Positions 30,853-40,358 of a DNA stretch of 64,000 bases are shown in pieces. How positions within the stretch are numbered: the first letter of the stretch is position 1; each line of letters starts with the position of its first letter. The notes beneath the pieces were generated by a model. That model did no database searches and was not told the origin of the DNA. It saw only the letters and a list, made by a program, of their open reading frames with translations. Position numbers and translations under genes: made by a program. This stretch comes from Sphingopyxis sp. OAS728 (lineage in GTDB: Bacteria > Pseudomonadota > Alphaproteobacteria > Sphingomonadales > Sphingomonadaceae). Location: assembly GCF_014873485.1 (NCBI RefSeq), contig NZ_JADBDT010000001.1, positions 2,046,001-2,110,000 on the forward strand, read 5' to 3'.

Positions 30853-32997
30853 TTGAGCCGCCAATTGATTAATGAGTATCGGGCCGAACTCGACAGGCTG
30901 CGCGCCGTTTCGGGCACGCAGCGCGAAAGCGTGCTGCGCGAGGCGTTCAAGGACCTGCTGAAGCGCTGGGGCCGCGCGACCGACCTGCAGTTCATTGCCG
31001 AACACGACATTCTGACCAAACAGATGACGCGCATCTATGTCGACGGTGCGCTGCTCCACGGGCTGCGCGTCCCCTTCGGCTATTGGGAGGCCAAGGACGC
31101 GAACGACGATCTTGCAGCCGAGATCGAGGCAAAGTTTCGCAAGGGCTATCCGCGCGACAATATCGTTTTCACCGACGATGTGACCGCGGTGCTGTGGCAG
31201 GACGGGGCCGAGGTGATGCGCGCCGACATGCAGGGCGACGACGACAGCCTGCTCAACCTGCTCACGCGCTTTTTCGCGCACGAACGCCCAGAGATTGCCG
31301 ATTTCAACAAGGCGGTGAAACAGTTCGCGACCGACTTGCCCGAAATATTGAAGGCGCTGCGCGACCGGATCGCCGAAAAGCACGCCGCCTCGCGCGAGTT
31401 CGCCACGGCGGTCGCGGCCTTCCTGCAGCATGCGCGCGACGCGATCAATCCGGCGGTCAGCGACGACGATGTGCGCGAGATGCTGATCCAGCACATCCTG
31501 ACCGAGGACATCTTTGCCAAGGTGTTCAACGACCCCGATTTCCATCGCAAGAATAATGTCGCCGCCGAGCTGTACAAGCTGGAGGACAAATTGTTCGATC
31601 GCGGCGAGAAGGCGACGCTACTCCGCGCGCTCGATCCCTATTACGCCGGGATCGCGTCGACCGCGGCGCTGATCCAGAGCCATTCGGAAAAGCAGGGTTT
31701 TCTGAAGGCGCTCTACGAGGATTTCTACAAGGCGTATAACCGCAAGGCGGCCGACCGGCTGGGCGTCGTCTATACACCGGGTGAGATTGTCCGCTTCATG
31801 ATCCGCTCGGCCGACTGGCTGTGCGAAAAGCATTTCGGGAAGAACCTGATCGACAAGGGGGTCGAGATACTGGACCCCGCGACGGGGACCGGGACCTTCA
31901 TCGTCGAGTTGCTCGAACATTTCCGAGGCAATCACGAGAAGCTGCGCCACAAATATCGGCAGGAGCTGCACGCCAACGAAGTGGCGATCCTGCCCTATTA
32001 TGTCGCCAATCTGAATATAGAGGCGACCTATCAGGCGATCACCGGCGAGTTCGCCGAATATGAGAATCTCTGCCTGGTCGACACGCTCGACAATGTCGCC
32101 GCGCTCGGCATCTATTCGGGCCATCAGTTCGAGATGTTCGGCGCGATCACCGACGACAATATCAAGCGCATCAAGCGACAGAATGCGCGCAAGATCAGCG
32201 TGATCATCGGCAACCCGCCCTATAATGCGTGGCAGGAAAATTATAACCAGAACAACGCCAACCGCCCCTATCAGCGCGTCGACGAACGGATCAAGCAGAC
32301 GTACATCAAGGAAGGCACGGCGCAGAACAAGAATAGCGTGTACGACATGTACACGCGCTTCGTGCGCTGGGCGTCGGACCGGTTGGGTGACGAAGGGATT
32401 GTCGCCTTCGTCATCGGGCGCAAGCCGATCGCCAAGGCCGCCTACGACGGGTTCCGCAAGGTCGCCGAACGCGAGTTTAGCGATATCTGGCTGATGGATC
32501 TAGGAGGCGACGTCCGCGATAATCCCAAGCTTTCGGGAACGACACATAATGTGTTCGGTATCCAGACCGGTGTGATGATTGCGCTGCTGTCCGATGCGGC
32601 GAGGTCGATGCAGAGGAACCAGGTTGCGGCGTTCGGCAGGACGGTGAAGCCGGCGGCAGCGAGCGCATCGCGAAGGTGCACACGCGATGCGGCCCAGCGA
32701 TTGCGCTGCGGCTCGAACCAGCTGTCGGTCCGGCCCAGCCCTTCGGCCACAGCCCATTGCAGTGCGGGCGGGGTTGTGAAGGTGAGGAACTGGTGCGCGC
32801 GGCCGAGTGCGGTCGCCATTTCGGGTGCAGCGCATAGCCAGCCGGTCTTCCACCCCGTCAGCCCGAAGATCTTGCCCGCCGAGCCGATCTTTACCGCGCG
32901 TTCGGCCATGCCCGGGAAGGAAAGCAGCGACCGATGCGGGGTTCCGTCGAAGCGGACATCCTCCCAGACTTCGTCGCAGATCGCGATGAGGTCATGA
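30853..32997 (+). pseudogene. type ISP-like restriction/methylase, 3'-truncated and fused to foreign antisense tail
   Basis: The open frame is 714 codons, but only about the first 579 belong to the gene. That part has a PD-(D/E)XK-like nuclease core (FGYWEAKD with Glu-x-Lys near residue 79), a helical linker, an N6-adenine methylase motif I (DPATGTGTF, near 341) and the catalytic NPPY (IGNPPYNAWQ, near 454), like type ISP/IIG single-chain restriction-modification enzymes. The usual C-terminal target-recognition region (several hundred residues) is absent. From about 32590 the frame runs antisense through an aminotransferase gene and reads as arginine/serine-rich noise. It starts with TTG, with GGGGAG 6 bases before. 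Without specificity domain it is probably inactive. Confidence 0.8.
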
Positions 32998-33563
32998 CGC
33001 ACGCAGATGTCGGCGAGCATCGCGAGTTCGGCTTCGCTCGCGACCGTGCCCGCCGGATTGAGCGGGTCGTTGAGCATCAGCACGCGGGTGCGCGGGGTGA
33101 TTGCAGCGACGAGCTGGTCAGCATCGTAGCGCCAGTCGGGCGGGCTCAGCGCGACCGAAACCGGTATGCCCCCGGCGCGGCGCACCATCGGCGCATAGCT
33201 GTCGTAGGCGGGCTGGAACAGGATCACCTCGTCCCCCGGCGCGACGAAGGCGAGGATGGCGGCGGCGAGCGCTTCGGTCGCGCCCGACGTCACGATCACC
33301 TGCTCGCGCGACAGGGTGAGGCCCTGCCGCCGCGCATAGAAGGCGCAGATCGCGTCGCGCAATTCGGGGAGGCCGAACGCTGGCGGATACTGGTTCGACT
33401 TTTCGGAGAGCGCGCGCGCCGCGGCGGCGATCATGTCGGGGGGCGGCGGCTCGTCGGGGAAGCCTTGGCCGAGGTTGATCGCATCATGCGCCCGCGCAAG
33501 CCCCGACATATGTTCGAAGATCGTCGGCGCCATCGCGGCGTAGAGCGGGTGGGCCCTCGTCAT
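32442..33563 (-). pseudogene. PLP-dependent aminotransferase, C-terminus lost at the junction
   Basis: Frame of 373 codons whose first about 325 are a normal class I/II fold-type I aminotransferase: NLGQGFPDEPPPP, TSGATEALAAAI, the NDPLNPAG motif, and SAGKIFGLTGWKTGW with the PLP lysine near residue 231. After ATWFLCIDLAASD the homology stops and the frame continues antisense through the truncated methylase for about 48 codons. Family members are about 385 residues, so roughly the last 60, which carry the second substrate-binding arginine, are missing. It is last in the lysA-siroheme synthase run, overlapping the previous stop by ATGA. Activity is doubtful. Confidence 0.8.
32588..32602. other. 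recombination/deletion junction between two truncated convergent genes
   Basis: To the left the plus-strand methylase homology ends after FGIQTGVMIALL; to the right the minus-strand aminotransferase homology ends after CIDLAAS. The two breakpoints fall within about a dozen bases, so one event removed both 3' ends. Confidence 0.75.
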
Positions 33564-34327
33564 CGCGAAAGCCAGAGCGACAGGCCGGGCGGCGGATCGC
33601 CCGGGGGCGCATCGGCGATGTGGCGCACCGCGTCGGCGCGGGCGCGGTCGAGGATGGCGGCGGGGACGCTCGCCGCGTGGAAGACATGATCGGCCTCGCC
33701 GAGCAAGCGCGCGGCGCGGAGGGTGAGATCGTCGGGGTCGGCGCTCGTCAGCGCAATGGTTTCGAGGCGCGAGGGGTGAACCGGCGCTTCGCTCGCCAGC
33801 CAGGTTGCGACCTTGTCGGCCGCGTCGGCGCTAAGGGGGTCGAGTGCTCCACCGCTTGCCAGTGCGGAATCAATCGCGCGGCGGCGATCGGCGGCCGCAG
33901 GCCAACGCGCCTTCATGGCGTCGCGCGCAGCGTGGAGCGCCGCGGCGAGCGCGCCTAGGCGGGCGGGGAGCAGGGCTTCGATGCGCTGGCGGACGGCCTT
34001 TGCGAGACCGGCCGACGCGCCGCCCGTCCCGATCGCGATCGTCACCGGCGCGCGGTCGACGATCGCGGGGGTGGTGAAATCGCAGAGGTCGGGGCGGTCG
34101 ACGACGTTGACGAACAGACCGCGCGCGCGGAGCGCCTGCGCCGCGGCGCGCGCCTGTTCGTCATCGTCGAGCGCGACGAAGGCGATTGCAGTCCCCTCCT
34201 CCCACTCGGGCACGATCCGCCCGCCCGCGCGGACGATCAGCCGCGCTTTGGCGTCGGCGGCTTCCCCCTCCCCGACCAGCACGACCGTGCGGCCGCTGAG
34301 GTTCAGGAAGATGGGAAGCTGCTCCAC
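33560..34327 (-). CDS. siroheme synthase-like: precorrin-2 dehydrogenase/ferrochelatase with vestigial SUMT start
   Basis: A 255-residue protein whose first about 175 residues match the N-terminal part of CysG/Met8: LPIFLNLSGRTVVLVGEGEAAD (NAD-binding), VNVVDRPDLCDFTTPAIVDR and IAIGTGGASAGLAKAVRQRIE. This part converts precorrin-2 to sirohydrochlorin and inserts iron. The rest (LETIALTSADPDDLTLRAARLLGEADHVF) looks like the very start of the CysG methyltransferase domain, but the glycine loop is degraded and the domain ends at once. The start at 34327 (GTG, one base after the lysA stop) fits the family; earlier starts lie inside lysA. It supports sulfite or nitrite reduction. Confidence 0.78.
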   Translation of the reverse strand: MEQLPIFLNLSGRTVVLVGEGEAADAKARLIVRAGGRIVPEWEEGTAIAFVALDDDEQARAAAQALRARGLFVNVVDRPDLCDFTTPAIVDRAPVTIAIGTGGASAGLAKAVRQRIEALLPARLGALAAALHAARDAMKARWPAAADRRRAIDSALASGGALDPLSADAADKVATWLASEAPVHPSRLETIALTSADPDDLTLRAARLLGEADHVFHAASVPAAILDRARADAVRHIADAPPGDPPPGLSLWLSR

Positions 34328-34328
34328 G

Positions 34329-35588
34329 TCAGTCGATCCAGTCGGGGACGCGCTCGGCGGCCATGATCGTGCCCGCCGCGATGCGGTCGGCGACGACGAC
34401 ATAGCGGTCGCCGTCGACGAGCACCTCGGGAACGAGGCTGCGGCTGTTGTAGGTCGAGGCCATCGTCGCGCCATAAGCACCCGCGGTGCGGAAGACCGCG
34501 AGATCACCCTCCGCCACCTTGTCGGTGACGCGGTCGCGCGCGAAGGTGTCGCCGGTTTCGCAGACCGGGCCGACGATCGAGGCGGTCATCGTTTCGCCGG
34601 TCGGGGTCACCGACACGAAATCGTGATAGGCGTCGTAGAGCGCGGGGCGCGCGAGGTCGTTCATCGCCGCGTCGACGATCACGAACGGGTTGGTCACGCC
34701 GGGCTTGACCCACAGCACCTCGGTCAGCAGCACGCCGGTGTTGCCGGCGATCACGCGGCCGGGTTCGAACATCAGCGTGACATCCCAATCCTTGGTCACG
34801 CGCGCGACCATCGCGCCATATTCGGCCGGGCTCGGCGGATTGTCGTCGGCCTTGTACGGCACGCCGAGGCCGCCGCCGAGGTCGACATGGGTGATGCTGT
34901 GCCCCGCGGCGCGCAGTTCGGCGACGAGCTGTCCGACGCGGGTGAACGCCGCCTCGAGCGGCGCGAGGCTGGTGAGCTGGCTGCCGATATGCACCGCGAT
35001 GCCGCGCATGTTGAGCCCCGGCAGCGCCGCGAGCCGGCCGAAGATTTCGGGCGCGACATCGATGCCGACGCCGAACTTGTTCTCAGCCTTGCCAGTCGAA
35101 ATCTTGGCGTGCGTGCCCGCGTCGACGTCGGGATTGACGCGCAGCACCGCTGGCGCGGTCATTTCCTTCGCGAGCGCGATTGCGGCGAGTGCGACACCCT
35201 CGGGCTCATGCTCGATATTGAACTGGCCGATGCCGCGGTCGAGCCCCTGCGCCAGCTCGGCGCGCGTCTTGCCGACGCCCGAAAAGACGATGTCCTCGGG
35301 TGCCATGCCCGCGGCGAGCGCGCGTTCGAGCTCGCCGCCCGACACGACGTCGGCGCCATAGCCCTGCCGCGCGAGGACGCGCAGGACGCCGAGGTTGGGG
35401 TTGCACTTGATCGCGAAGGCGAGGTGCTTCTTGGGAACATCCTTGAGGCCGTCGCGAAACGCCTGCGCGTGGCGTTCGAGCGTGGCGCGCGAATAGACAT
35501 AAACGGGGGTGCCGATTTCTTCGGCAATGCGCGGCAGCGGAATATCCTCGGCGTGCATCACGCCGTCCCGAATTTCAAAATGATTCAT
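34329..35588 (-). CDS. lysA: diaminopimelate decarboxylase
   Basis: A 419-residue PLP enzyme that makes L-lysine from meso-diaminopimelate, the last step of the pathway. The PLP lysine is in AFAIKCNPN near residue 61; RVNPDVDAGTHAKISTG, HIGSQ, the glycine-rich DLGGGLGVPY, EPGR and CETGD are all in place. Complete length. It is followed one base later by the siroheme-synthase-like gene and preceded by the small lipoprotein, an order (lipoprotein-lysA) also known in pseudomonads. Confidence 0.97.
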   Translation of the reverse strand: MNHFEIRDGVMHAEDIPLPRIAEEIGTPVYVYSRATLERHAQAFRDGLKDVPKKHLAFAIKCNPNLGVLRVLARQGYGADVVSGGELERALAAGMAPEDIVFSGVGKTRAELAQGLDRGIGQFNIEHEPEGVALAAIALAKEMTAPAVLRVNPDVDAGTHAKISTGKAENKFGVGIDVAPEIFGRLAALPGLNMRGIAVHIGSQLTSLAPLEAAFTRVGQLVAELRAAGHSITHVDLGGGLGVPYKADDNPPSPAEYGAMVARVTKDWDVTLMFEPGRVIAGNTGVLLTEVLWVKPGVTNPFVIVDAAMNDLARPALYDAYHDFVSVTPTGETMTASIVGPVCETGDTFARDRVTDKVAEGDLAVFRTAGAYGATMASTYNSRSLVPEVLVDGDRYVVVADRIAAGTIMAAERVPDWID

Positions 35589-35606
35589 TGGTAAAAGTCC
35601 TGAGGC

Positions 35607-35858
35607 TCAGCCCGGAGGCGGCAAGTCAAAATCGTCGGTTTCGCGTTGTTCGGACCGTTTGAGAAGTTCGTCGCTGCGCGCGGGCCGGGCCTGCGCGTCA
35701 GGCGTCGTAAGCTCCTCCGTAGTCGGGGCGCGGGTCGCGCCGACGGGAATGACCGGGGCAGGCTGGCCTGCCGCGGGCTTCAGATCTTCCTTGCCGCCGC
35801 ACGCGCCGAGCAGCGCGGTTGCGGCTATGCCAATCAGGATGAGGCGCTTTGTCGCCAT
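35607..35858 (-). CDS. small lipoprotein, LptM/LppL-like
   Basis: An 83-residue lipoprotein with [20 protein letters not shown] (lipobox LLGAC, Cys at 20) followed by GGKEDLKPAAGQPAPVIP. The CGxKxxLxxP pattern and the position directly before lysA match the LppL/LptM group; LptM in E. coli helps assemble the LPS translocon. The C-terminal tail (SDELLKRSEQRETDDFDLPPPG) is longer than in E. coli. The ATG overlaps the argH stop (ATGA), so translation is coupled. Confidence 0.65.
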   Translation of the reverse strand: MATKRLILIGIAATALLGACGGKEDLKPAAGQPAPVIPVGATRAPTTEELTTPDAQARPARSDELLKRSEQRETDDFDLPPPG

Positions 35859-37261
35859 CACATCGTTCCTTCGAGCGTCGCGCGGGCGGCGGCGACGGCC
35901 TGCCTTACCCGGTCCGGCGCCGTGCCGCCATAGCTGGTGCGGCTGGCGACCGACGCCTCGACGGTCAGCGCCGCGAGCACGTCGGGGGTGACCGCGGCGT
36001 GGATCGCCGCGGCGTCGCCCGCCGGTAGCGCCGACAGCTCGACGCCCAATTCCTCGGCCCGCTTCACACACGAACCGACGACATGGTGTGCCTCGCGGAA
36101 CGGCAGCCCCGCCTCGCGCACCAGCCAGTCGGCGAGGTCGGTCGCGGTCGAATAGCCCGAGGCGGCGAGCGCGCGCATCCGGTCGGTGCGGAAGGTCAGC
36201 GTTTCGACCATACCGGTCATCGCGGCGAGCGACAGCGCGAGCGCGTCGAACGCACCGAAGACGGTTTCCTTGTCGTCCTGCAGATCCTTCGAGTAAGTGA
36301 GCGGCAGGCCCTTCACGATCACGGCGAGCCGCTGGAAGGCGCCAAGCAGCAGGCCGGCGCGGCCGCGCACAAGTTCGGCGGCGTCGGGGTTGCGCTTTTG
36401 CGGCATGATCGAGCTGCCCGTCGACCAGGCGTCGGGCAGGCTGATGAAACCGAAGGGCTGGCTGGCCCAGATCACAATCTCTTCGGCGAGGCGCGAGAGG
36501 TGGATCGCGGCGATCGACGCCGAGGCGCAGAATTCGAGCGCGAAGTCGCGGTCCGAAACGGCGTCGATGCTGTTCGCCATCGGGCGGTCGAAACCGAGCG
36601 CGGCGGCGGTGGCATGGCGGTCGACCGGGAAGCCAGTCCCCGCGAGCGCCGCGGCGCCGAGCGGCGATTCGTTGAGGCGGCGGCGCGCATCGGCGAAGCG
36701 GCTGCGGTCGCGGCCGAACATCTCGACATAGGCGAGCAGGTGATGGCCGAGCGTCACCGGCTGCGCGACCTGGAGATGCGTGAAGCCGGGCATGATGCTG
36801 CCCGCATGTTCGTCGGCGCGCGTGAGCAGCGCAGCCTGTATCGCCTGCAACCCCGTATCGATCCGTTCGCACGCGGTGCGCGTCCACAGGCGGAAATCGG
36901 TTGCGACCTGGTCGTTGCGCGAGCGTGCGGTGTGGAGCCGTCCGGCCGCCTCGCCAACCAGCTCCTTCAGCCGCGATTCGACGGTCATGTGGATGTCTTC
37001 GAGACTGAGATCGACGGGCACGCCGTTCGCGCCGAATTCTTCGGCGATCTGCGCAAGGCCGCGGTCGATCACTACCGCATCGTCGGCACCGATGATGCCC
37101 GCGGCGCCGAGCATGGCGGCATGCGCCCGGCTGGCGGTGATATCTTCTTCCCACAGGCGCTTGTCGACCGGGATCGATGCGTTAATCTCTTGCATGATCG
37201 CCGCGGGTCCGCCACCGAAGCGGCCACCCCACATGCTGTTGCTGTCCGGAGTATTCGCCAT
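35858..37261 (-). CDS. argH: argininosuccinate lyase
   Basis: A 467-residue tetrameric lyase that releases arginine and fumarate from argininosuccinate. Signature regions are [33 protein letters not shown], and the catalytic loop [11 protein letters not shown] near residue 281 with the Ser. Full length. The start [17 protein letters not shown] fits the family (WGGRF). Its first codons overlap the divergent TlpA gene's start by 29 bp. It is the first gene of argH-lipoprotein-lysA-siroheme synthase-aminotransferase on the minus strand. Confidence 0.97.
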   Translation of the reverse strand: MANTPDSNSMWGGRFGGGPAAIMQEINASIPVDKRLWEEDITASRAHAAMLGAAGIIGADDAVVIDRGLAQIAEEFGANGVPVDLSLEDIHMTVESRLKELVGEAAGRLHTARSRNDQVATDFRLWTRTACERIDTGLQAIQAALLTRADEHAGSIMPGFTHLQVAQPVTLGHHLLAYVEMFGRDRSRFADARRRLNESPLGAAALAGTGFPVDRHATAAALGFDRPMANSIDAVSDRDFALEFCASASIAAIHLSRLAEEIVIWASQPFGFISLPDAWSTGSSIMPQKRNPDAAELVRGRAGLLLGAFQRLAVIVKGLPLTYSKDLQDDKETVFGAFDALALSLAAMTGMVETLTFRTDRMRALAASGYSTATDLADWLVREAGLPFREAHHVVGSCVKRAEELGVELSALPAGDAAAIHAAVTPDVLAALTVEASVASRTSYGGTAPDRVRQAVAAARATLEGTM

Positions 37262-37856
37262 CCGCCGCGTTCCAAATCCGTCCCTTGCGATCCTCGCCGT
37301 GTTTCTGGCCGGATCAGTCGCCGGCTGCGATAGGGAAAAGCAGCCGGACGGGCAAGCGGGGCAAAGCCAAGCAAATGTTTCGGCGGGCCAAGCGAAGGGC
37401 GTCGGCCAGTTCGAATATATAGTCGATCGCAGCCACAAGGGCGAAGCCGCGCCGACCGCGGCCTTTCGCGGGCCCGACGACGCGGCGGTGACGCTGGCGA
37501 ATTTCCGCGGCAAGCCTTTGCTCGTCAATCTGTGGGCGACCTGGTGCGCGCCGTGCGTCGCCGAGATGCCGACGCTCGATGCGCTCGCGGCGAAAAGCGC
37601 CGAACGCATGACGGTGATCGCGGTCGCGCAAGACTTGCAGGGAGCCGAAATCGTCGACCCTTGGTTCAAGAAGGCGGGGCTGAAGGTCCTGCAACCCTAT
37701 ATCGATCCGGAGAACGGCCTGCTCGACGCCGCCAACAGCGCGTTGCCGACGAGCATCTATTATGACGCCGAGGGGCGCGAGGTCTGGCGCGTTGTCGGCG
37801 CGATCGATTGGCAGGGCGCAGAGGCCAAGGCGCTGCTGGCCGAGGCCAAATCCTGA
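37233..37856 (+). CDS. TlpA-like thioredoxin lipoprotein
   Basis: A 207-residue protein with a lipoprotein signal: a long n-region ([17 protein letters not shown]), a hydrophobic core ([15 protein letters not shown]) and a lipidated cysteine near residue 32. The thioredoxin domain has [15 protein letters not shown] (CxxC, near 105) and the cis-proline in [10 protein letters not shown]. Members reduce apocytochrome c or other periplasmic disulfides. The ATG at 37233 is the only standard start in frame ahead of the signal; it lies inside the divergent argH start region. A bidirectional terminator follows the stop. Confidence 0.85.
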   Translation: MLLLSGVFAIRRVPNPSLAILAVFLAGSVAGCDREKQPDGQAGQSQANVSAGQAKGVGQFEYIVDRSHKGEAAPTAAFRGPDDAAVTLANFRGKPLLVNLWATWCAPCVAEMPTLDALAAKSAERMTVIAVAQDLQGAEIVDPWFKKAGLKVLQPYIDPENGLLDAANSALPTSIYYDAEGREVWRVVGAIDWQGAEAKALLAEAKS

Positions 37857-37862
37857 AAAAGA

Positions 37863-37892
37863 AAGGGCGGGTGCCCCATGACACCCGCCCTT
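37863..37892. terminator. bidirectional terminator between convergent genes
   Basis: AAGGGCGGGTG (37863-37873) and CACCCGCCCTT (37882-37892) form a perfect 11-bp stem with an 8-base loop. It is flanked by AAA on one side and TT on the other and lies between the stops of the TlpA gene and the following minus-strand gene. Confidence 0.85.
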
Positions 37893-37932
37893 CCCTGCGA
37901 CCCGGAGCAAGGCTCCAGGGAACTCGCGCGGC

Positions 37933-38271
37933 TTAGCCGCCGACCGTCACGCGGCCGGTGCGATAACCTTTCTTGCGCATTTCCTTCACATAATCCTTGT
38001 CGGCGTCGACCACCTCGGTCTCCCATTCGTCCCACGCGTCCCAGCGGTCTTCGCGGTCGGTCGAATGGCGAAGGTCGCTGTGCAGTTCCTTCTCCGCTTC
38101 GAGAATATCGGCTTTGTAATTATACCATTGCTGGTTCACGACGCCCGCGATCGGCGACGTACGGATGTGCGGCGCGTCGAATCCCGGCGGCATCGAGCCA
38201 TAGGGAACGGCGGCCACGGCGGCGGTGGCGGGGAGAGCCATCAGAATAGCGAGGGTGGTCCATTTTTTCAT
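37933..38271 (-). CDS. secreted hypothetical protein
   Basis: A 112-residue protein with a Sec signal (MKKWTTLAILMALPATAAVA) and a mature charged helix: VVNQQWYNYKADILEAEKELHSD then RWDAWDEWETEVVDADKDYV. GGAG lies 9 bases before the ATG. The tryptophan-rich, acidic pattern suggests a periplasmic helical protein. No family is recognised. Confidence 0.62.
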   Translation of the reverse strand: MKKWTTLAILMALPATAAVAAVPYGSMPPGFDAPHIRTSPIAGVVNQQWYNYKADILEAEKELHSDLRHSTDREDRWDAWDEWETEVVDADKDYVKEMRKKGYRTGRVTVGG

Positions 38272-38385
38272 TGTCCATCTCCTGATTGCCCGCCCGTTGC
38301 AGGGCGGTCAGGGGAGTCAACGAAGCAGATGGTGGTTTTCTTCCCCGCTAATCGCCGAAAAGGCACGGGTCGCGGCGGAATCGCC

Positions 38386-39387
38386 TCACCCGGGGTGCGA
38401 TTCGGCGCCGACACTCGATTTCAGCAGGCCGCGGAACACGTCCTGCGCGCTGCGTTTTCCCTGCGTCACATCATAGACGTCGCGCGCGATCGGCATGTCG
38501 AGGCCGTAGCGTTCGGCGAGCGCGATCACCGTCGGCGCGCTCTTCACTCCCTCGGCGACCATGTTCATGCCCGCGATGATCTCGTCGATCGGGCGCCCCT
38601 GGCCGAGTTCGACCCCGACATGGCGGTTGCGCGACAAAGGGCTGGTACAGGTCGCGATGAGGTCGCCCATGCCGGTGAGCCCCGCAAAAGTCTCCGCGCG
38701 GCCGCCCATCGCCACACCGAGCCGGGTGATTTCCGAAAGCCCGCGCGTCATCAGCGCCGAGCGCGTGTTGTCGCCCGCCCCCAGCCCGTCGCCCATGCCG
38801 ACCGCGATCGCGATGATATTCTTGAGCACGCCGCCAAGTTCGCAGCCGAGGAGGTCGGTGTTGGTGTAGACGCGGAACAGCCCCGAATGGAACACGGGCT
38901 GGAGCGCGCGGACGACGATCTCATCCTCCATCGAGAGCACGCTCGCCGCCGCCTGCCCCGTCATGATCTCGCGCGCGAGATTGGGTCCGGTGAGCACGCC
39001 GACGGGGTGGCCGGGGAGCACTTCCTCGATCAATTCGGTCATGCGCTTGCCCGAGGACAGTTCGAGCCCCTTGGTGAGGCTGATCACCGGCACCCAGGGA
39101 CGAAGGTGATTACGCGCCTCTTCGAGCACGGCGCGGAAACTGTGCGAGGGCACGCCCATGACGAGCACGTCGGCGCCCGCAACGACTTCGGCGAGGTCAT
39201 TTGTCGCGCGGAGTGCGGCGGGCAACTTGATCCCCGGCAGATATTTGCGGTTCTCATTATCGGCATTGATGCCGTCGACGGTTTCGGCATCGCGCGCCCA
39301 GAGCGTGATCGGCGCATTGCGCGACACCACCGATGCGACCGTCGTCCCCCAGCTGCCCCCGCCGAGCAGCCCCACCTTCAACCGCAT
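38386..39387 (-). CDS. gpsA: NAD(P)H-dependent glycerol-3-phosphate dehydrogenase
   Basis: A 333-residue enzyme that reduces dihydroxyacetone phosphate to sn-glycerol-3-phosphate for phospholipid and neutral-lipid synthesis. The N-terminal GLLGGGSWGTTVAS is the dinucleotide motif, the catalytic lysine lies in ISLTKGLE, NTDLLGCELGGVLKN includes the second active-site lysine, and the C-terminal part LTGMGDLIATCTSPLSRN fits the family. GGGAG is 6 bases before the ATG. It closes the run of lipid genes that starts at 48201, so its product would feed PlsB upstream. Confidence 0.97.
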   Translation of the reverse strand: MRLKVGLLGGGSWGTTVASVVSRNAPITLWARDAETVDGINADNENRKYLPGIKLPAALRATNDLAEVVAGADVLVMGVPSHSFRAVLEEARNHLRPWVPVISLTKGLELSSGKRMTELIEEVLPGHPVGVLTGPNLAREIMTGQAAASVLSMEDEIVVRALQPVFHSGLFRVYTNTDLLGCELGGVLKNIIAIAVGMGDGLGAGDNTRSALMTRGLSEITRLGVAMGGRAETFAGLTGMGDLIATCTSPLSRNRHVGVELGQGRPIDEIIAGMNMVAEGVKSAPTVIALAERYGLDMPIARDVYDVTQGKRSAQDVFRGLLKSSVGAESHPG

Positions 39388-39425
39388 GAAACTCTCCCTG
39401 TTTTGGGGAGAGACTGACGCGCATT

Positions 39426-40358
39426 TCAATGCTTGGCAAGAAAGCCCTTCATCACGGCCGCCGTGGCCTTCGGATCCTCGATCATCGGGACATGGCCGAC
39501 ATGCTCGAAGATATGGCTCTCGCTTCCGGCGATCCCCGCTTCGAGGACCGGCACGCAGCTCACATCGAGCAATTGATCGTGGCGCCCCCAGATAATCAGC
39601 GTCGGCACCTTCACCTCGCCGAGGCGGCCGTTCAGCGGATGGTCGCGCCCTTCGGTTGCGATGACCCAGAAGATCCTGTCGAGCTGGTCGCGATATTTGA
39701 GGCCGTCGGCGTAGAGCACCGGCTTCAGCCGCGACGGAATATAGGGCGGCTTGTGCACGACCATCGCCACCAGCCGGTCGGCATCCTCCAGATTGGCGAG
39801 GATGAGTGGATTATAATCCTCGTTCGCCGCCTGTTTCTGAAGCTCGCTTTCATGTTCGCCGTTGACGCCCGCATTGTTGAGCAGGATCAGGCTGGCGAGC
39901 GCGTCCGGATAGTCGATCGCATAGCGCAGCGCGATCCAGCCGCCCATGCTGTTGCCGCCGACATGCGGGCGCTGGAGGCCGAGCGCGTCGGCAAAGGCCT
40001 TCAGCCGCGCGGTCTGCGCCTGCAGGTCATAGGCGAGATCGGGATTGCGTTCATTTTCGCCAAAGCCTGGAAGGTCGGGCGCGATGACATGATAATCGCG
40101 CGTCAGGTACGGCGCGATCATCGACCAATTATCCTTGTCGCCCGCAAAACCGTGGACGAGAAGCAGCAAGGGCTTCGACGGATCGCCGCCCTCCAGATAA
40201 GGCCAGGTGCGACCGTCGACGACGACGCTTTTCTGCACCGTCCCGCCGCGACGGCGCAGCAACGCACGCCCGATCGCCACGAGGCGGCCGGGGAAGACGA
40301 AATACATCAGCGCAAGCGCGATCAGCGGCGCGAAGATCAGGACGAGCAGGATTCTCAT
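39426..40358 (-). CDS. membrane-anchored alpha/beta hydrolase
   Basis: A 310-residue hydrolase with an N-terminal transmembrane anchor (about 2-22, ILLVLIFAPLIALALMYFVF) and an alpha/beta hydrolase core. LLVHGFAGDKDNW is the oxyanion strand, GNSMGG (near 136) carries the nucleophile serine, GRHDQLLD the acid and GHVPMIED the histidine. The substrate is probably an ester or acylglycerol at the membrane, given the adjacent genes; that is inference. The ATG overlaps the preceding stop (ATGA), showing tight coupling with the next gene upstream. Confidence 0.87.
   Translation of the reverse strand: MRILLVLIFAPLIALALMYFVFPGRLVAIGRALLRRRGGTVQKSVVVDGRTWPYLEGGDPSKPLLLLVHGFAGDKDNWSMIAPYLTRDYHVIAPDLPGFGENERNPDLAYDLQAQTARLKAFADALGLQRPHVGGNSMGGWIALRYAIDYPDALASLILLNNAGVNGEHESELQKQAANEDYNPLILANLEDADRLVAMVVHKPPYIPSRLKPVLYADGLKYRDQLDRIFWVIATEGRDHPLNGRLGEVKVPTLIIWGRHDQLLDVSCVPVLEAGIAGSESHIFEHVGHVPMIEDPKATAAVMKGFLAKH

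Noticed and set aside
32590..32997. C-terminal arginine/serine-rich 'domain' of the methylase
   Set aside because: It is the antisense reading of the aminotransferase gene, not a real domain.
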